A stretch of DNA of 64,000 nt from RACS-047 sp031553855 (lineage in GTDB: Bacteria > Bacillota > Clostridia > Christensenellales > Pumilibacteraceae): positions 27,600-91,599 of the forward strand of contig JAVBKW010000010.1 in NCBI GenBank assembly GCA_031553855.1. The letters run 5' to 3'. Of this stretch, positions 50,145-59,501 are shown piece by piece. Each line of letters starts with the position of its first letter. Positions within the stretch are counted from its first letter, which is position 1. The translations under genes were made by a program, and so were the position numbers. The notes beneath the pieces are model-generated. The model was not told the DNA's origin. It did not search any database and worked only from the letters and a program-made list of their open reading frames with translations.

Positions 50145-52160
50145 ATGGAAGAAACAGGGAAAAAGGGAAAACGGAATCTAAAAAACCCGGACGATAAGCC
50201 GCGCAAGCTTCTTGTTAATATGTCCGCAAGGTCGCGCTCCGTTGTGCTCACTTTTATACTCGACGTAATCTTGTCGGTAGCCGCCTACATAGCGACGCAC
50301 GCTATTTTGTTTTACGCGCTCGATATGCCGGAAAGCTATAAAAATTTTGAACTCCCCGTTGCCGCTGTTTTTATAATCGTCACGCTTTGTATGCTCATTT
50401 TCTTCGATTGCTACACGGCTATGTGGAAATACGCGGGGCGCGTAGAGTTTTTTAAGCTTGCGCTTTCTTTTTTTGCGACGTTCGGCGTTCTTATGCTGCT
50501 CAAAATCGTTTTGGGGTTTGCCTTCGGCGTTGAGCTTTGGACTCCGGTAGTTTTAGTTTATCTGATGTTTTCAGCGGTATTTTCGTTTGTAATACGCTTT
50601 TTCTTTTCTATTATTAACTATATTAAGCATATAAGGTACTGGGTGGACGATAAAAGCGAGGGCGGCGTTAAAAGAACTGTCGTTATCGGCGCGGGCTACA
50701 CCGGCTCTCTGGCTATAAACAGGTTTATTAATAATCCGCACGAGGGGTATTTTCCGGTTGCCCTTATCGACGACGACCCTGAAAAAACCGACCGCAAGAT
50801 TTACGGTATCCGCGTCGAGGGCGGCATGGACAAGCTCGACGAGGTAATGCTCAAATTTAAGGCGAACGCTATCGTCATAGCTATAATGTCGCTGACTAAG
50901 TCGCAGCTGAAAAGCATTTATTCCCAGTGTTCAAAATACGACGTTCCTATTAAAATAATGCCCGCAATTACAAACGCCGAGCAGCTCTCCTCCAGCACAT
51001 TAAGCCTTCGCGATATTAAGATCGAGGAGCTGCTGGGAAGAGAGGAGTTTACCGTGCGCCAGAATATGATCGACGCGGCCGTCAAGGATAAGGTCGTCTG
51101 CGTGACGGGCGGCGCGGGCTCGATAGGCTCGGAGCTTTGCCGTCAGGCGCTTAATTTCGGCTGCCGCCACCTTGTTATTTTCGATATGCATGAGAACGGT
51201 ATGTTCGACCTTAATCAGGAGTTTTGCGAAAAGTATGATAAGAGCCGTTATTCTCTTGTGATGGGCACAGTGCGTGAAAAAGAAAAGCTTAAAGAGACCT
51301 TTGAAAAATACCGTCCGCAGGTGGTTTTCCATGCGGCGGCGTACAAGCATGTTCCGATGATGGAAATTTCCGCCACGGAAGCTATAAAAAACAATGTTTT
51401 CGGGACGTTTAACGTAATAGAGCAAAGTATGGCCGCGGACGTTGAAAAGTTCGTGCTTATCTCTACGGATAAAGCAGTAAATCCCGCAAACGTAATGGGC
51501 GCAAGTAAACGTATCGCCGAAATGGTCATACAGACTATCGGGAAAAAATCGAAGATGCAGATGGCGGCGGTGCGCTTTGGAAACGTTTTGGGCTCCAACG
51601 GCAGCGTTATCCCTATCTTTTTGAAGCAGATAAAGGACGGCGGCCCCATAACTCTGACAGACCGCAATATAAAGCGTTATTTTATGACTATCCCCGAAGC
51701 CGTGCGCCTTGTGCTGCAGACGGGTTCGCTTGCAAATTCCGGCGAGGTTTTTGTTTTGGATATGGGCGAGCCGGTTTATATCTACGACCTTGCCTGCGAC
51801 CTTATCCGCATAAACGGCCTTATTCCTGAAAAGGATGTACCTATAGTGATAACAGGGCTGAGGCAAGGCGAAAAGCTGTTCGAGGAGCTGCGCTACGATA
51901 AGGAAATGGTCGATAAAACCGTACACGAAGGTATTTTTGTCACAAGGCTCGAGGGCGTTGATGAAAACGAGTTTGCCCTCAAGCTTGAAAAACTCCGCTC
52001 CTGCGCCTTTTCAGAGGACGTTGCCGGTACGGTCGAAACTGTTTTTGAGATAGTTCCGTCCACTTTCCGCAATATGGCGATACAGGATCAGATAAAGAGC
52101 CGTGAGTTTATGGATCAGGGCGCGCGCAGCGAAGAAAAGAGCGTGCAGGCGGGAGTTTAG
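50145..52160 (+). CDS. EpsC/CapD-type nucleotide-sugar 4,6-dehydratase
   Basis: 671 aa. Four N-terminal helices, a first Rossmann region (VVIGAGYTGSLAINR) and the catalytic short-chain dehydrogenase domain with VCVTGGAGSIGSELCRQ, HAAAYKHVPMME, STDKAVNPANVMGASKR. Met in MGASK instead of Tyr is typical of the WbpM/PglF/CapD membrane 4,6-dehydratases acting on UDP-GlcNAc. First sugar-modifying step of surface polysaccharide or glycan. Directly after the Wzz-like gene. Confidence 0.93.
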   Translation: MEETGKKGKRNLKNPDDKPRKLLVNMSARSRSVVLTFILDVILSVAAYIATHAILFYALDMPESYKNFELPVAAVFIIVTLCMLIFFDCYTAMWKYAGRVEFFKLALSFFATFGVLMLLKIVLGFAFGVELWTPVVLVYLMFSAVFSFVIRFFFSIINYIKHIRYWVDDKSEGGVKRTVVIGAGYTGSLAINRFINNPHEGYFPVALIDDDPEKTDRKIYGIRVEGGMDKLDEVMLKFKANAIVIAIMSLTKSQLKSIYSQCSKYDVPIKIMPAITNAEQLSSSTLSLRDIKIEELLGREEFTVRQNMIDAAVKDKVVCVTGGAGSIGSELCRQALNFGCRHLVIFDMHENGMFDLNQEFCEKYDKSRYSLVMGTVREKEKLKETFEKYRPQVVFHAAAYKHVPMMEISATEAIKNNVFGTFNVIEQSMAADVEKFVLISTDKAVNPANVMGASKRIAEMVIQTIGKKSKMQMAAVRFGNVLGSNGSVIPIFLKQIKDGGPITLTDRNIKRYFMTIPEAVRLVLQTGSLANSGEVFVLDMGEPVYIYDLACDLIRINGLIPEKDVPIVITGLRQGEKLFEELRYDKEMVDKTVHEGIFVTRLEGVDENEFALKLEKLRSCAFSEDVAGTVETVFEIVPSTFRNMAIQDQIKSREFMDQGARSEEKSVQAGV

Positions 52161-52172
52161 CAGGGCATATTT

Positions 52173-52940
52173 ATGAGTATTTTTGAAGCGTTTATTTTAG
52201 GGCTTGTGCAAGGCTTGGGCGAATTTTTGCCCATTTCTTCAAGCGGACATCTTATTTTGCTCCGTGATATTATGGGTATCGAGGGCGATTTCCTGATGTT
52301 CGACATCATGCTTCACGTAGCGACGCTGTTTGCCGTGCTTATAGTGTTTTTTAAGGACATTCTCGCGCTGTTTAAGCCGCCTTTTAAAACAATAGGGCTT
52401 CTTATTTTAGCGTCTATACCGGCTGTCATAACGGGTTTTTTATATAAGTATCTCGAAATCTCGATATTTGAAAATGCAAAATACCTTTGTTTTATGTTCC
52501 TTATATCGGCAATCCTGATGCTTGCGGCCGAATTTATCAGTAAAAAAATCAAGGAACCGAAAGAGGAAATTACTTTAAAAACCGCGCTTTTTATGGGAGC
52601 TATGCAGTCCGTAGCGGTTTTTCCCGGCATAACAAGGAGCGGATCGACGATTTTTGGCGGTATCGCCGCAAAAACCGAGCGCAGCAAGGTCGCAAAGTTC
52701 TCATTCTTTATGAGCCTTCCGATAATTGCCGGAGCCGCGATAGTCGAGCTGATCGGCGGGGGCGGAGCCTCGGTAAGCGTAGAGTGGTATTGCTATTTAA
52801 TCGGAATGGCGACGGCGTTTGTCAGCGGATTACTCGCGATAAAGCTTATGCTGCGGATTATAGGCAGCGCGAATTTCAAGTGGTTTGCCCTGTATTTATT
52901 TATTTTAAGCCTTGTAACATTCTTTGTGTACTTTTTATAA
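52173..52940 (+). CDS. uppP: Undecaprenyl-diphosphatase UppP (BacA)
   Basis: 255 aa, about eight helices. GLVQGLGEFLPISSSGHLIL and FPGITRSGSTI signatures with the Glu, Ser and Arg active-site residues. Regenerates undecaprenyl phosphate for wall and polysaccharide synthesis and gives bacitracin resistance. Twelve bases after the dehydratase gene, same operon. Confidence 0.96.
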   Translation: MSIFEAFILGLVQGLGEFLPISSSGHLILLRDIMGIEGDFLMFDIMLHVATLFAVLIVFFKDILALFKPPFKTIGLLILASIPAVITGFLYKYLEISIFENAKYLCFMFLISAILMLAAEFISKKIKEPKEEITLKTALFMGAMQSVAVFPGITRSGSTIFGGIAAKTERSKVAKFSFFMSLPIIAGAAIVELIGGGGASVSVEWYCYLIGMATAFVSGLLAIKLMLRIIGSANFKWFALYLFILSLVTFFVYFL

Positions 52941-53040
52941 AGTTTAAAGCTCAATGTCAAATGTTGGGGTATAAAAAAATTAACTCAATCTTAAATGCCG
53001 GTGTATAGAACCAAAATTTATAATCAAACCATAACGGATG

Positions 53041-53075
53041 CCGTCTTGCAATACAATTTGCAGGGCGGTTTTTTT
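53041..53075 (+). terminator. Terminator after uppP
   Basis: CCGTCTTGCAA-tacaa-TTTGCAGGGCGG then seven T. The rest of 52941-53242 is AT-rich spacer without recognised signals apart from the ddl ribosome site. Confidence 0.8.
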
Positions 53076-53242
53076 GGCTAAAAAAGTCCAAAATTTCTTT
53101 TAACACCGTTATTATAAACCGCATAGTATGGAGTAGGTTAATCAAGACTGAAGATTTATAGCAAATTTTAGGGCGGCGTTTTCTGTTTCCTTCATATTCT
53201 GATAACCTGAAAACGGTCTTTTAAAAAAACGGAGGTAAGCGG

Positions 53243-54352
53243 ATGATTATAGCGGTGATTTTCGGAGGCAGGTCCTGCGAGCATAACATAAGCGTAATAA
53301 CCGGTATACAGGCGATGAGGGAAATGAGCGTTAAGCATGAAATCGTTCCGGTGTACATAGACAACGCGGGCGTATTTTGGACTGGCGAGGAGCTTAAACA
53401 GATCAAAAGCTATAAAAGCGGCGCAAAGCCGAAAAAGAAAAGGGTTATGTTTATGCCGTCCGACAACCGGCTGTTTTGGGCAAAAAACGCAAAGCCGTTT
53501 AAAAAAATCGACGCCGCGCTTTTGTGCAATCACGGGCTGAACGGCGAGGACGGAACGCTGCAAGGCTATTTAGAGCTGGCGGGCATTCCCTATTCTGGGT
53601 CGGGCACGCGCGCATCGGCGGACGGTATGGATAAAATCACGATGAAAAAGCTTTTCGCTTTTCACGGGCTGCCTGTCCTGCCGTATAAATACGTTACGTA
53701 TGAGCAGTATAAAAACAGCCTTTATTCCTTTGTGGAGGAAATAAAAGCGGAGCTGGATTTCCCGCTTATCGTCAAACCCGCGAATTTAGGCAGCAGCATA
53801 GGCATAGGCATCGCGCACGGCTTCGAGGAATTATTTTCCTGCATAGAAACTGCGTTTATGTGGGACAACAGCATTTTAATAGAAAACGCGCTGACCGATT
53901 TTATCGAGCTTAACTGCGCCGTTCTGGGGAGCGGCACAGACCTTACAGCGTCCGAGATAGAGCAGCCCGTAGGCTGGAAAGATTTTTTGACGTTCGACGA
54001 TAAATATACGCGCAAATATAAAGGCACCGGACGCCTTTTCCCCGCGCCGATAAGCGCAGAACTTAAAGAGCAAATACAGGACTACGCAAAAGAGGCGTTT
54101 TCATCCCTTGGCTGCGCGGGAGTTGCGCGCGTTGACTTTTTATTAAAGGACGACAAGGTTTACATAAATGAGATCAACACAATACCCGGCGCGCTGTCGA
54201 ATTATTTATTCCCGTTTAAATTTTCCGACCTTATCGACCGCCTTATAGATATCGCCTTAAATGAAAAGGCGAAAAAGGGCCGTCTTAAATACAGCTTTAA
54301 TCCGTCCTTCAGCATCGGCGGCGGTTCGAAAGGAAAAGTAAAGGATAAGTAA
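53243..54352 (+). CDS. ddl: D-alanine-D-alanine ligase
   Basis: 369 aa. ATP-grasp fold: VIFGGRSCEHNISVITG, NHGLNGEDGTLQGYLELAGIPYSGSG, IVKPANLGSSIGIG, ARVDFLLKDDKVYINEINTIPGAL. Makes D-Ala-D-Ala for peptidoglycan. Ribosome site ggaggt. An extra Lys-rich segment near 55-75 (SGAKPKKKRVMF) and a basic tail are minor oddities. Confidence 0.95.
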   Translation: MIIAVIFGGRSCEHNISVITGIQAMREMSVKHEIVPVYIDNAGVFWTGEELKQIKSYKSGAKPKKKRVMFMPSDNRLFWAKNAKPFKKIDAALLCNHGLNGEDGTLQGYLELAGIPYSGSGTRASADGMDKITMKKLFAFHGLPVLPYKYVTYEQYKNSLYSFVEEIKAELDFPLIVKPANLGSSIGIGIAHGFEELFSCIETAFMWDNSILIENALTDFIELNCAVLGSGTDLTASEIEQPVGWKDFLTFDDKYTRKYKGTGRLFPAPISAELKEQIQDYAKEAFSSLGCAGVARVDFLLKDDKVYINEINTIPGALSNYLFPFKFSDLIDRLIDIALNEKAKKGRLKYSFNPSFSIGGGSKGKVKDK

Positions 54353-54366
54353 ATAGTCGGCAATTT

Positions 54367-54513
54367 ATCAAGAAGCATTCCTAGAAATGAAAGCTTGCTT
54401 TCATTTCTAGGAATGCGCCCGCCGCAAAAGGTTTAAAACCCCGCCGTCTTTTAGGCGGAACAGTACGCCGTAGGCGTGGGGTGCAGGGCTTGCTCTGCGG
54501 TTTAATACATTTA
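54367..54513 (+). repeat. 150-bp structured repeat, family C, copy 3
   Basis: Hairpin 1 is a perfect 20-bp stem gcattcctagaaatgaaagc/gctttcatttctaggaatgc with a 2-nt loop; hairpin 2 CCGCC/GGCGG; hairpin 3 ACGCC/GGCGT; hairpin 4 GCAGGGC/GCTCTGC. Arms differ from copies 1 and 2 but stay paired. The outer ACCTTTT arm is degraded to acattta. Lies between ddl and icd. Confidence 0.8.
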
Positions 54514-54537
54514 TTTTTTTACAGCCGCTCCCTGAAT

Positions 54538-54566
54538 TTGACTTAAAATCATAAATATGGTAAAAT
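54538..54566 (+). promoter_or_regulatory. Promoter of icd
   Basis: TTGACT (54538-54543), 17 bp, TAAAAT (54561-54566). Confidence 0.78.
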
Positions 54567-54607
54567 GCCTTTAAACAATATAAATAAATTCAGGAGTTTT
54601 AAAGGCA

Positions 54608-55813
54608 ATGGCAAAAATCAGATACAATACACCGATCGTCGAAATGCAGGGCGACGAGATGACGCGGCTTATTTGGGATTATATCAAGGAAATATTGCTT
54701 GAACCGTATCTGGAAATAAATACCGAGTTTTATGACCTCGGGCTTAACGAAAGGGAAAAGACGGCGGACAAGGTCACGCTTGAGGCCGCAGAGGCAATAA
54801 AAAAATACGGCGTGGGCGTTAAGTGCGCCACTATAACGCCGAACGCGCAGAGGGTCGAGGAATACGGATTGTCGAAAATGTGGCTCTCGCCCAACGGGAC
54901 TATCCGCGCCGCGCTTGACGGAACGGTTTTCCGCGCGCCCATTTTAGTAGACGGAATAATTCCCTATATCCCCTCGTGGACAAAGCCTATCACTATCGCC
55001 CGTCACGCGTACGGCGACGTATACAGAAACTGCGAAATAAGGGTCGAGGACGCGGCGTCGGCGGAGCTTGTCGTTACTTATAAGGACGGCAAAATCATAA
55101 AGAGCAAAATTGCGGATTTGAGCGGGGCGGGTATCGTTCAGGGTATACACAACACCGATAAATCTATCGCCTCGTTTGCCCGCTCCTGCTTTAATTACGC
55201 GCTGACTACAAAACAGGACGTTTGGTTTGCGACCAAAGACACTATTTCCAAAACCTACGACGGCAAATTCAAGGACATTTTTGCGACGATTTTCGAGTCG
55301 GAATTTAAAACAGCTTTTGATAAGGCCGGACTCTATTATGAATATACGCTCATCGACGATTCTGTCGCCCGAATTATTAAATCGCAGGGCGGTATGATAT
55401 GGGCGCTTAAAAACTACGACGGAGACGTTATGAGCGATATGGTCGCAACAGCGTACGGCAGCCTTGCCATGATGACGAGCGTTTTAGTATCTCCCGACGG
55501 AAAATACGAGTACGAGGCGGCTCACGGAACTGTAACAAGGCACTACTACAAGCATTTAAAAGGCGAAGAAACTTCGACAAACCCCGTCGCGACTATTTTT
55601 GCCTGGACAGGCGCGCTCAATAAACGCGGCGAAACCGAAAACAACAAGGCACTTTGTGCTTTTGCGCTGAAATTGGAGGCGGCGGTGCGCAAAACCATCT
55701 CTTCCGGCTTTATGACAAAGGACCTCTCTCCGCTGTTTAAATTAGACGGCGTAAAGGTGACCCCGCTCAATACTAAAGAATTTTTGTATAAAATAGCGGA
55801 GTTTTTAAAATAA
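54608..55813 (+). CDS. icd: NADP-type isocitrate dehydrogenase (eukaryote-like subfamily)
   Basis: 401 aa. Start AKIRYNTPIVEMQGDEMTRLIW, TITPNAQRVEEYGL, LSPNGTIRAALDGTVFRAPI, and EAAHGTVTRHYYKHLKGE, the dimeric, mitochondrial/cytosolic-like subfamily found in some Clostridia and Bacteroidota. Oxidatively decarboxylates isocitrate, supplying 2-oxoglutarate and NADPH. Cofactor choice is inferred. Confidence 0.95.
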   Translation: MAKIRYNTPIVEMQGDEMTRLIWDYIKEILLEPYLEINTEFYDLGLNEREKTADKVTLEAAEAIKKYGVGVKCATITPNAQRVEEYGLSKMWLSPNGTIRAALDGTVFRAPILVDGIIPYIPSWTKPITIARHAYGDVYRNCEIRVEDAASAELVVTYKDGKIIKSKIADLSGAGIVQGIHNTDKSIASFARSCFNYALTTKQDVWFATKDTISKTYDGKFKDIFATIFESEFKTAFDKAGLYYEYTLIDDSVARIIKSQGGMIWALKNYDGDVMSDMVATAYGSLAMMTSVLVSPDGKYEYEAAHGTVTRHYYKHLKGEETSTNPVATIFAWTGALNKRGETENNKALCAFALKLEAAVRKTISSGFMTKDLSPLFKLDGVKVTPLNTKEFLYKIAEFLK

Positions 55814-55865
55814 AAAGCGCCCAGAAGGGCTTATGTATTTTTTTGCGGGCATTAGTATAACTAAA

Positions 55866-55924
55866 GCAAGACTATGAATACAAAAAATAGCTTAAAATAT
55901 AAGCAACTCCAATCTCAGTCTTGC
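55866..55924. repeat. Hairpin arms related to 9722-9751
   Basis: GCAAGACT (55866-55873) and AGTCTTGC (55917-55924), preceded by taaa as at 9718; the same arms occur after rlmH. Loop 43 nt with no coding content. Confidence 0.45.
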
Positions 55925-55956
55925 TTAAAAAACAAATCTTAAAATAGCTTTTTAAT

Positions 55957-55989
55957 GGCTCCCGGCCGTCTAGGTCAGGGGCCTTTTTT
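55957..55989 (+). terminator. Terminator after icd
   Basis: GGCTCC-loop-GGGGCC followed by seven T. The remaining part of the 491-bp gap up to 56304 is AT-rich; gccatacaggtggc near 56125 is a small hairpin and nothing else was recognised. Confidence 0.65.
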
Positions 55990-56304
55990 TCTTTGCCGTT
56001 AATTTTCCGCCGCAAAATTAGATATTTTTAAAAGAAATGCAGCTGTTCAATGCTCTAAAAAACCGATTGTGATAGAAATTTCACATAAAATGTTAAAAAA
56101 GTGCGGAACAAAAAACAATTGTTGCCATACAGGTGGCACCAATAATATGCTATGATATAGGTGTAAAGCAAAAAAATAACTCAAGTATAAATTTTCGGTA
56201 AAGAACTATATTTAATCGCCGGACGCCGCTTGAGTTTGTTTTACGAAAAAAGCGGATCGACCGATACTTAGCTTTTATGACGATATGGAGGTTATGATAT
56301 ATAT

Positions 56305-56883
56305 ATGAAACTGCAATTGAGTTTTTGGATCCTGACTATAATGGATCTAAGCACAAAGCTTGAATACTATTGGGAAAATTTAGAAGAGAGGATCGACTCT
56401 CTTTCCGTTTGCCTTACATCCGATACGTTGAGTATCTGCGACGAGATAATGAGCCTTAACGAAAAGAAAGTATTGCTTTGCAATTTAAAAGTGATATATT
56501 CTTATTTTATTGCCGCGCTCAAAAAAGACGAGCGGCTCATTATTGAGGAGTACGCAAAAAATCAAACTTTAGAGGCGATCAGCAAAATGATAGGCTGCTC
56601 AAAAAGCACTGTTATGCGCAGGCTCAATAAGGCCGTTAAAAAATGCTCGGCGGTCATTATGGCTCTTGGTTATAACGCCGCAAAGCTCAATTCCGAATAC
56701 GGCGGGTACGCTGCGGTTTGCGGAACGTACAACCGTATCCGCAGGGAGCACGAGATGAGGCGGGCGGCGGGTCAGCAAAGCGCGGCGGACTCGATGTCTG
56801 AAAGTTTCGCTCAAAGCGCACAGGAAAACATTACTCCTCCCGATAGTGGCGGGGAGTCCGCTTACTTGAAGCCGGCTTCCTGA
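56305..56883 (+). CDS. Phage-type helix-turn-helix regulator (sigma region-4-like)
   Basis: 192 aa from ATG 56305, 12 nt after ggaggt; ATG 56341 is an alternative that drops a hydrophobic start. Middle region ILIEEYAKN-type helix then TLEAISKMIGCSKSTVMRRLNKAVKKC, like sigma-70 region 4 or ArpU-type late-gene activators. Ser/Gln/Ala-rich C-terminus. First gene of the phage-like segment; could alternatively act as small terminase. Confidence 0.65.
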   Translation: MKLQLSFWILTIMDLSTKLEYYWENLEERIDSLSVCLTSDTLSICDEIMSLNEKKVLLCNLKVIYSYFIAALKKDERLIIEEYAKNQTLEAISKMIGCSKSTVMRRLNKAVKKCSAVIMALGYNAAKLNSEYGGYAAVCGTYNRIRREHEMRRAAGQQSAADSMSESFAQSAQENITPPDSGGESAYLKPAS

Positions 56884-57646
56884 AAATCAAAAATACTATT
56901 AAAACTGCCGGAATACACAGGCAGGCAATAAAAAGGCCAGTTGTAAGGTTATCCATTTGGGGCGCAGACGGCTTAACCGTAGGCGTGCCGGGGCCGTCCG
57001 GCGGAGTGGGCTTGACCACTTTTTCTATTACATTGTCGGATATGGGGACTGCGTTCACCTGAGCGTAATGCACATATCCGCGTTTATCACTCTGCCCGTC
57101 ACTATAGCGCACATAATACCACGTGCCGGGCAAATCCTTGATAAGCTGCGTGCCGTCAGCCGTTCCGTAGTAGAAAAGCCCGGTGTCGGAGGGGACGGAA
57201 CATTGGATAAGCTCTATGTCCGTGTGGTCCGGTTTTGAACGTATGTTCACGTTTTGGCCGTCGAAGCTCGTCGAAAGAGACCCGCTCGCGTATTTTGTGA
57301 CGGGCTCGTAGTCCACAATTTCAAGATCGGATCTTTTCATGTAGCCCGTAATGTCGCTATAGCTCACTTCAATATAGCCCTCCGCCGTTTCCATATCGGA
57401 TAAGAGCGCGACGAAATAAGTGCCTGGAAGGTAAGTTATCATCTCATAGGAAGGAATATCTGTGCTGCTATCAAGGGAATATATCGCGCTGCCTGAGCTT
57501 AAATAAGCGTAAACCGGCTCAATTTCTTCAGCAAAAACCGCGCTGCTTTGCGCGCCGGATGCGACAACAAACGCCGTCAATATGAAACTTAAAATTTTTT
57601 TTGCCGCCGGCGCCTTTACGCCCGCAGCCGCTCTGCCGGATCTCAA
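56831..57646 (-). CDS. Secreted SH3-like protein with C-terminal membrane anchor
   Basis: 271 aa. N-terminal signal peptide (about 1-40, cleavage near AVFAEE), two SH3-like modules (AIYSLDSS...GYIEVSYSDITGYMKRSDL; VNIRSKPDHT...GTWYYVRYSDGQ...GYVHYAQV), Pro-rich linker, then a helix (GLFIACLCIPAVLIVFLIF) and basic tail, a type I membrane protein. May bind peptidoglycan. Its last 53 bp overlap the 3' end of the opposite-strand regulator gene. Confidence 0.82.
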   Translation of the reverse strand: MRSGRAAAGVKAPAAKKILSFILTAFVVASGAQSSAVFAEEIEPVYAYLSSGSAIYSLDSSTDIPSYEMITYLPGTYFVALLSDMETAEGYIEVSYSDITGYMKRSDLEIVDYEPVTKYASGSLSTSFDGQNVNIRSKPDHTDIELIQCSVPSDTGLFYYGTADGTQLIKDLPGTWYYVRYSDGQSDKRGYVHYAQVNAVPISDNVIEKVVKPTPPDGPGTPTVKPSAPQMDNLTTGLFIACLCIPAVLIVFLIFRKPASSKRTPRHYREE

Positions 57647-57868
57647 TTTCGCTCCTCCATTTTAGGCTGTAGCCCTTTGTATTAGTATATAATATCCATT
57701 TTTAAAAATTGCATAACATAAACTATTTATTTGTCGAAAAATAAAAGATTTAAAAGCTGGTGGCCGTCGGCTTTTTTTTCAACCGTTTTTTATAACAAGC
57801 CTGTGAGTAACGCTTATATATAAATATAATTTGTTTCGCTATAGCTGACTATTTAAGGAATTTTTATA

Positions 57869-59308
57869 ATGCTTAACGATGAGAAAATTTTAATAAAAAA
57901 GATAAAAACGCTTGAAAAAAACATTGTGCGATACCGTAAAAACAACAGGCTGCTTTATTACAACCGCGACAGGGTGCATTTAAAGCAGGTCGAATTTCAC
58001 AAATGCTTAAAGCGGAACCGTTGGGTTTTAGGCGGCAACAGGAGCGGAAAGACGGAGTGCGGGGCGGCAGAGGCGGTATGGATGGCGCGCGGCATCCATC
58101 CGTACAGAGAAAACAAGCCTGATGTGAGCGGGTGGGTCGTGTCGCTGTCGGCGGCGGTGCAGCGCGACGTAGCCCAAAGCAAGGTTCTTTATTATCTTAA
58201 CCCCGAATGGATCGAGGATATCGTGATGATAAGCGGAAAAGCCTCAAACCCCAAAGGCGGAGTTATCGACTACATTACTCTCAAAAACGTTTTCGGCGGC
58301 ACGTCGAGGATCGGCTTTAAATCCTGCGAGGCGGGCAGAGAAAAATTTCAGGGCGCGTCGCTGGACTTTGTATGGTTCGACGAGGAGCCGCCGCGCGACA
58401 TCTACGAGGAATGCCGTATGCGCATTATTGATAAAAAGGGCGACCTGTTCGGCACTATGACTCCGCTGAAGGGCATGACGTTCATCTACAATAAAATTTA
58501 TATGAACGAGGACAACGACCCCAACATCTGGCATATTTCAATGGAATGGGCGGATAACCCGTATCTTGATAAGGACGAGATCGAAAACGTGTCGAGATCG
58601 ATGAGCCCCGAGGAGCTGGCGGCGCGCCGCTACGGAAAATTCAGCGCGGCTAAGGGGCTTGTGTATTATGAGTTCAACGAGGCGGTCCACGTTATAGAGC
58701 CCGCATATATCCCAAAAGAGTGGTACGACAATATTTCTATCGACCCCGGCCTCAATAACCCCCTTTCGTGCCATTGGTACGCGGTAGACGGCGACGGCAC
58801 GGTCTACGTTATAAAGGAACATTACGAGGCGGGCAAGGACGTTTATCACCACGCGGCCCGTATACGGGAAATCTGCGCGGATTTAGGCTGGCCCTGTGAC
58901 GGTGCGGGCAGATATTGCGCGCTTATCGACAGCGCGGCCGGGCAAAAAACGCTTGCTTATTCGAAAAGCGTAGCCGAGCTTTTTTTTGAGAACGGCATAA
59001 ATGTGAACACGAAAGTGAATAAGGATCTGTTCAGCGGGATAAGCCGGGTCAAAAATTATCTTTTAGATTCAAATTCCAAGCCGCGTATGTACATTTTCAA
59101 TACCTGCACTAATCTTATACGGGAGATCAAAGGCTATTTTTGGGGCGAAAACGACGTGCCGAAAAAGAGGGACGACCACGCTTTAGACGAGCTGCGCTAT
59201 TATATTTCATCGCGTCCCGCGCCTTATGTTGAAAAACGGACGAAGTCGGTTATCGAGCTTGATAAAGAAAAGCTGATACGGTCATTTAAAAAATTCAGAA
59301 AAAGCTGA
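57869..59308 (+). CDS. Phage terminase large subunit
   Basis: 479 aa. Walker A GGNRSGKT (55-62), Walker B FVWFDEE (168-173), and the RuvC-like nuclease with D291 (SIDPG), D353 (LIDSA) and the DDHALDELRY end near 434-443. Packages phage DNA into the procapsid. ATPase and nuclease are both intact. Upstream gene order lacks an evident small terminase. Confidence 0.95.
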   Translation: MLNDEKILIKKIKTLEKNIVRYRKNNRLLYYNRDRVHLKQVEFHKCLKRNRWVLGGNRSGKTECGAAEAVWMARGIHPYRENKPDVSGWVVSLSAAVQRDVAQSKVLYYLNPEWIEDIVMISGKASNPKGGVIDYITLKNVFGGTSRIGFKSCEAGREKFQGASLDFVWFDEEPPRDIYEECRMRIIDKKGDLFGTMTPLKGMTFIYNKIYMNEDNDPNIWHISMEWADNPYLDKDEIENVSRSMSPEELAARRYGKFSAAKGLVYYEFNEAVHVIEPAYIPKEWYDNISIDPGLNNPLSCHWYAVDGDGTVYVIKEHYEAGKDVYHHAARIREICADLGWPCDGAGRYCALIDSAAGQKTLAYSKSVAELFFENGINVNTKVNKDLFSGISRVKNYLLDSNSKPRMYIFNTCTNLIREIKGYFWGENDVPKKRDDHALDELRYYISSRPAPYVEKRTKSVIELDKEKLIRSFKKFRKS

Positions 59309-59354
59309 TATCTTTCACGGCTTTTGCGGCATTTGAGGAGGTCATTAGTACAAA

Positions 59355-59501
59355 ATGAGAACAAAAAGGATAGTTTACGAAAGAAGAAGGAAAACAAGTC
59401 TTAAAAAAGGCAGGTGGCGGACGGTTGAATGCGGACAGGGAAAAACTGGAGGATGCGTTATACAAGAGGGCGCTGGGATATTCTACCACGGAGGAAAATG
59501 A
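59355..59501 (+). CDS. Small basic ORF overlapping the next gene
   Basis: 48 codons, MRTKRIVYERRRK start, very Arg/Lys-rich, after a strong gaggaggt ribosome site 12 nt away. It overlaps the 59425 frame by 77 bp in another frame. May be a short leader peptide, a genuine DNA-binding protein or chance. Confidence 0.4.
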   Translation: MRTKRIVYERRRKTSLKKGRWRTVECGQGKTGGCVIQEGAGIFYHGGK

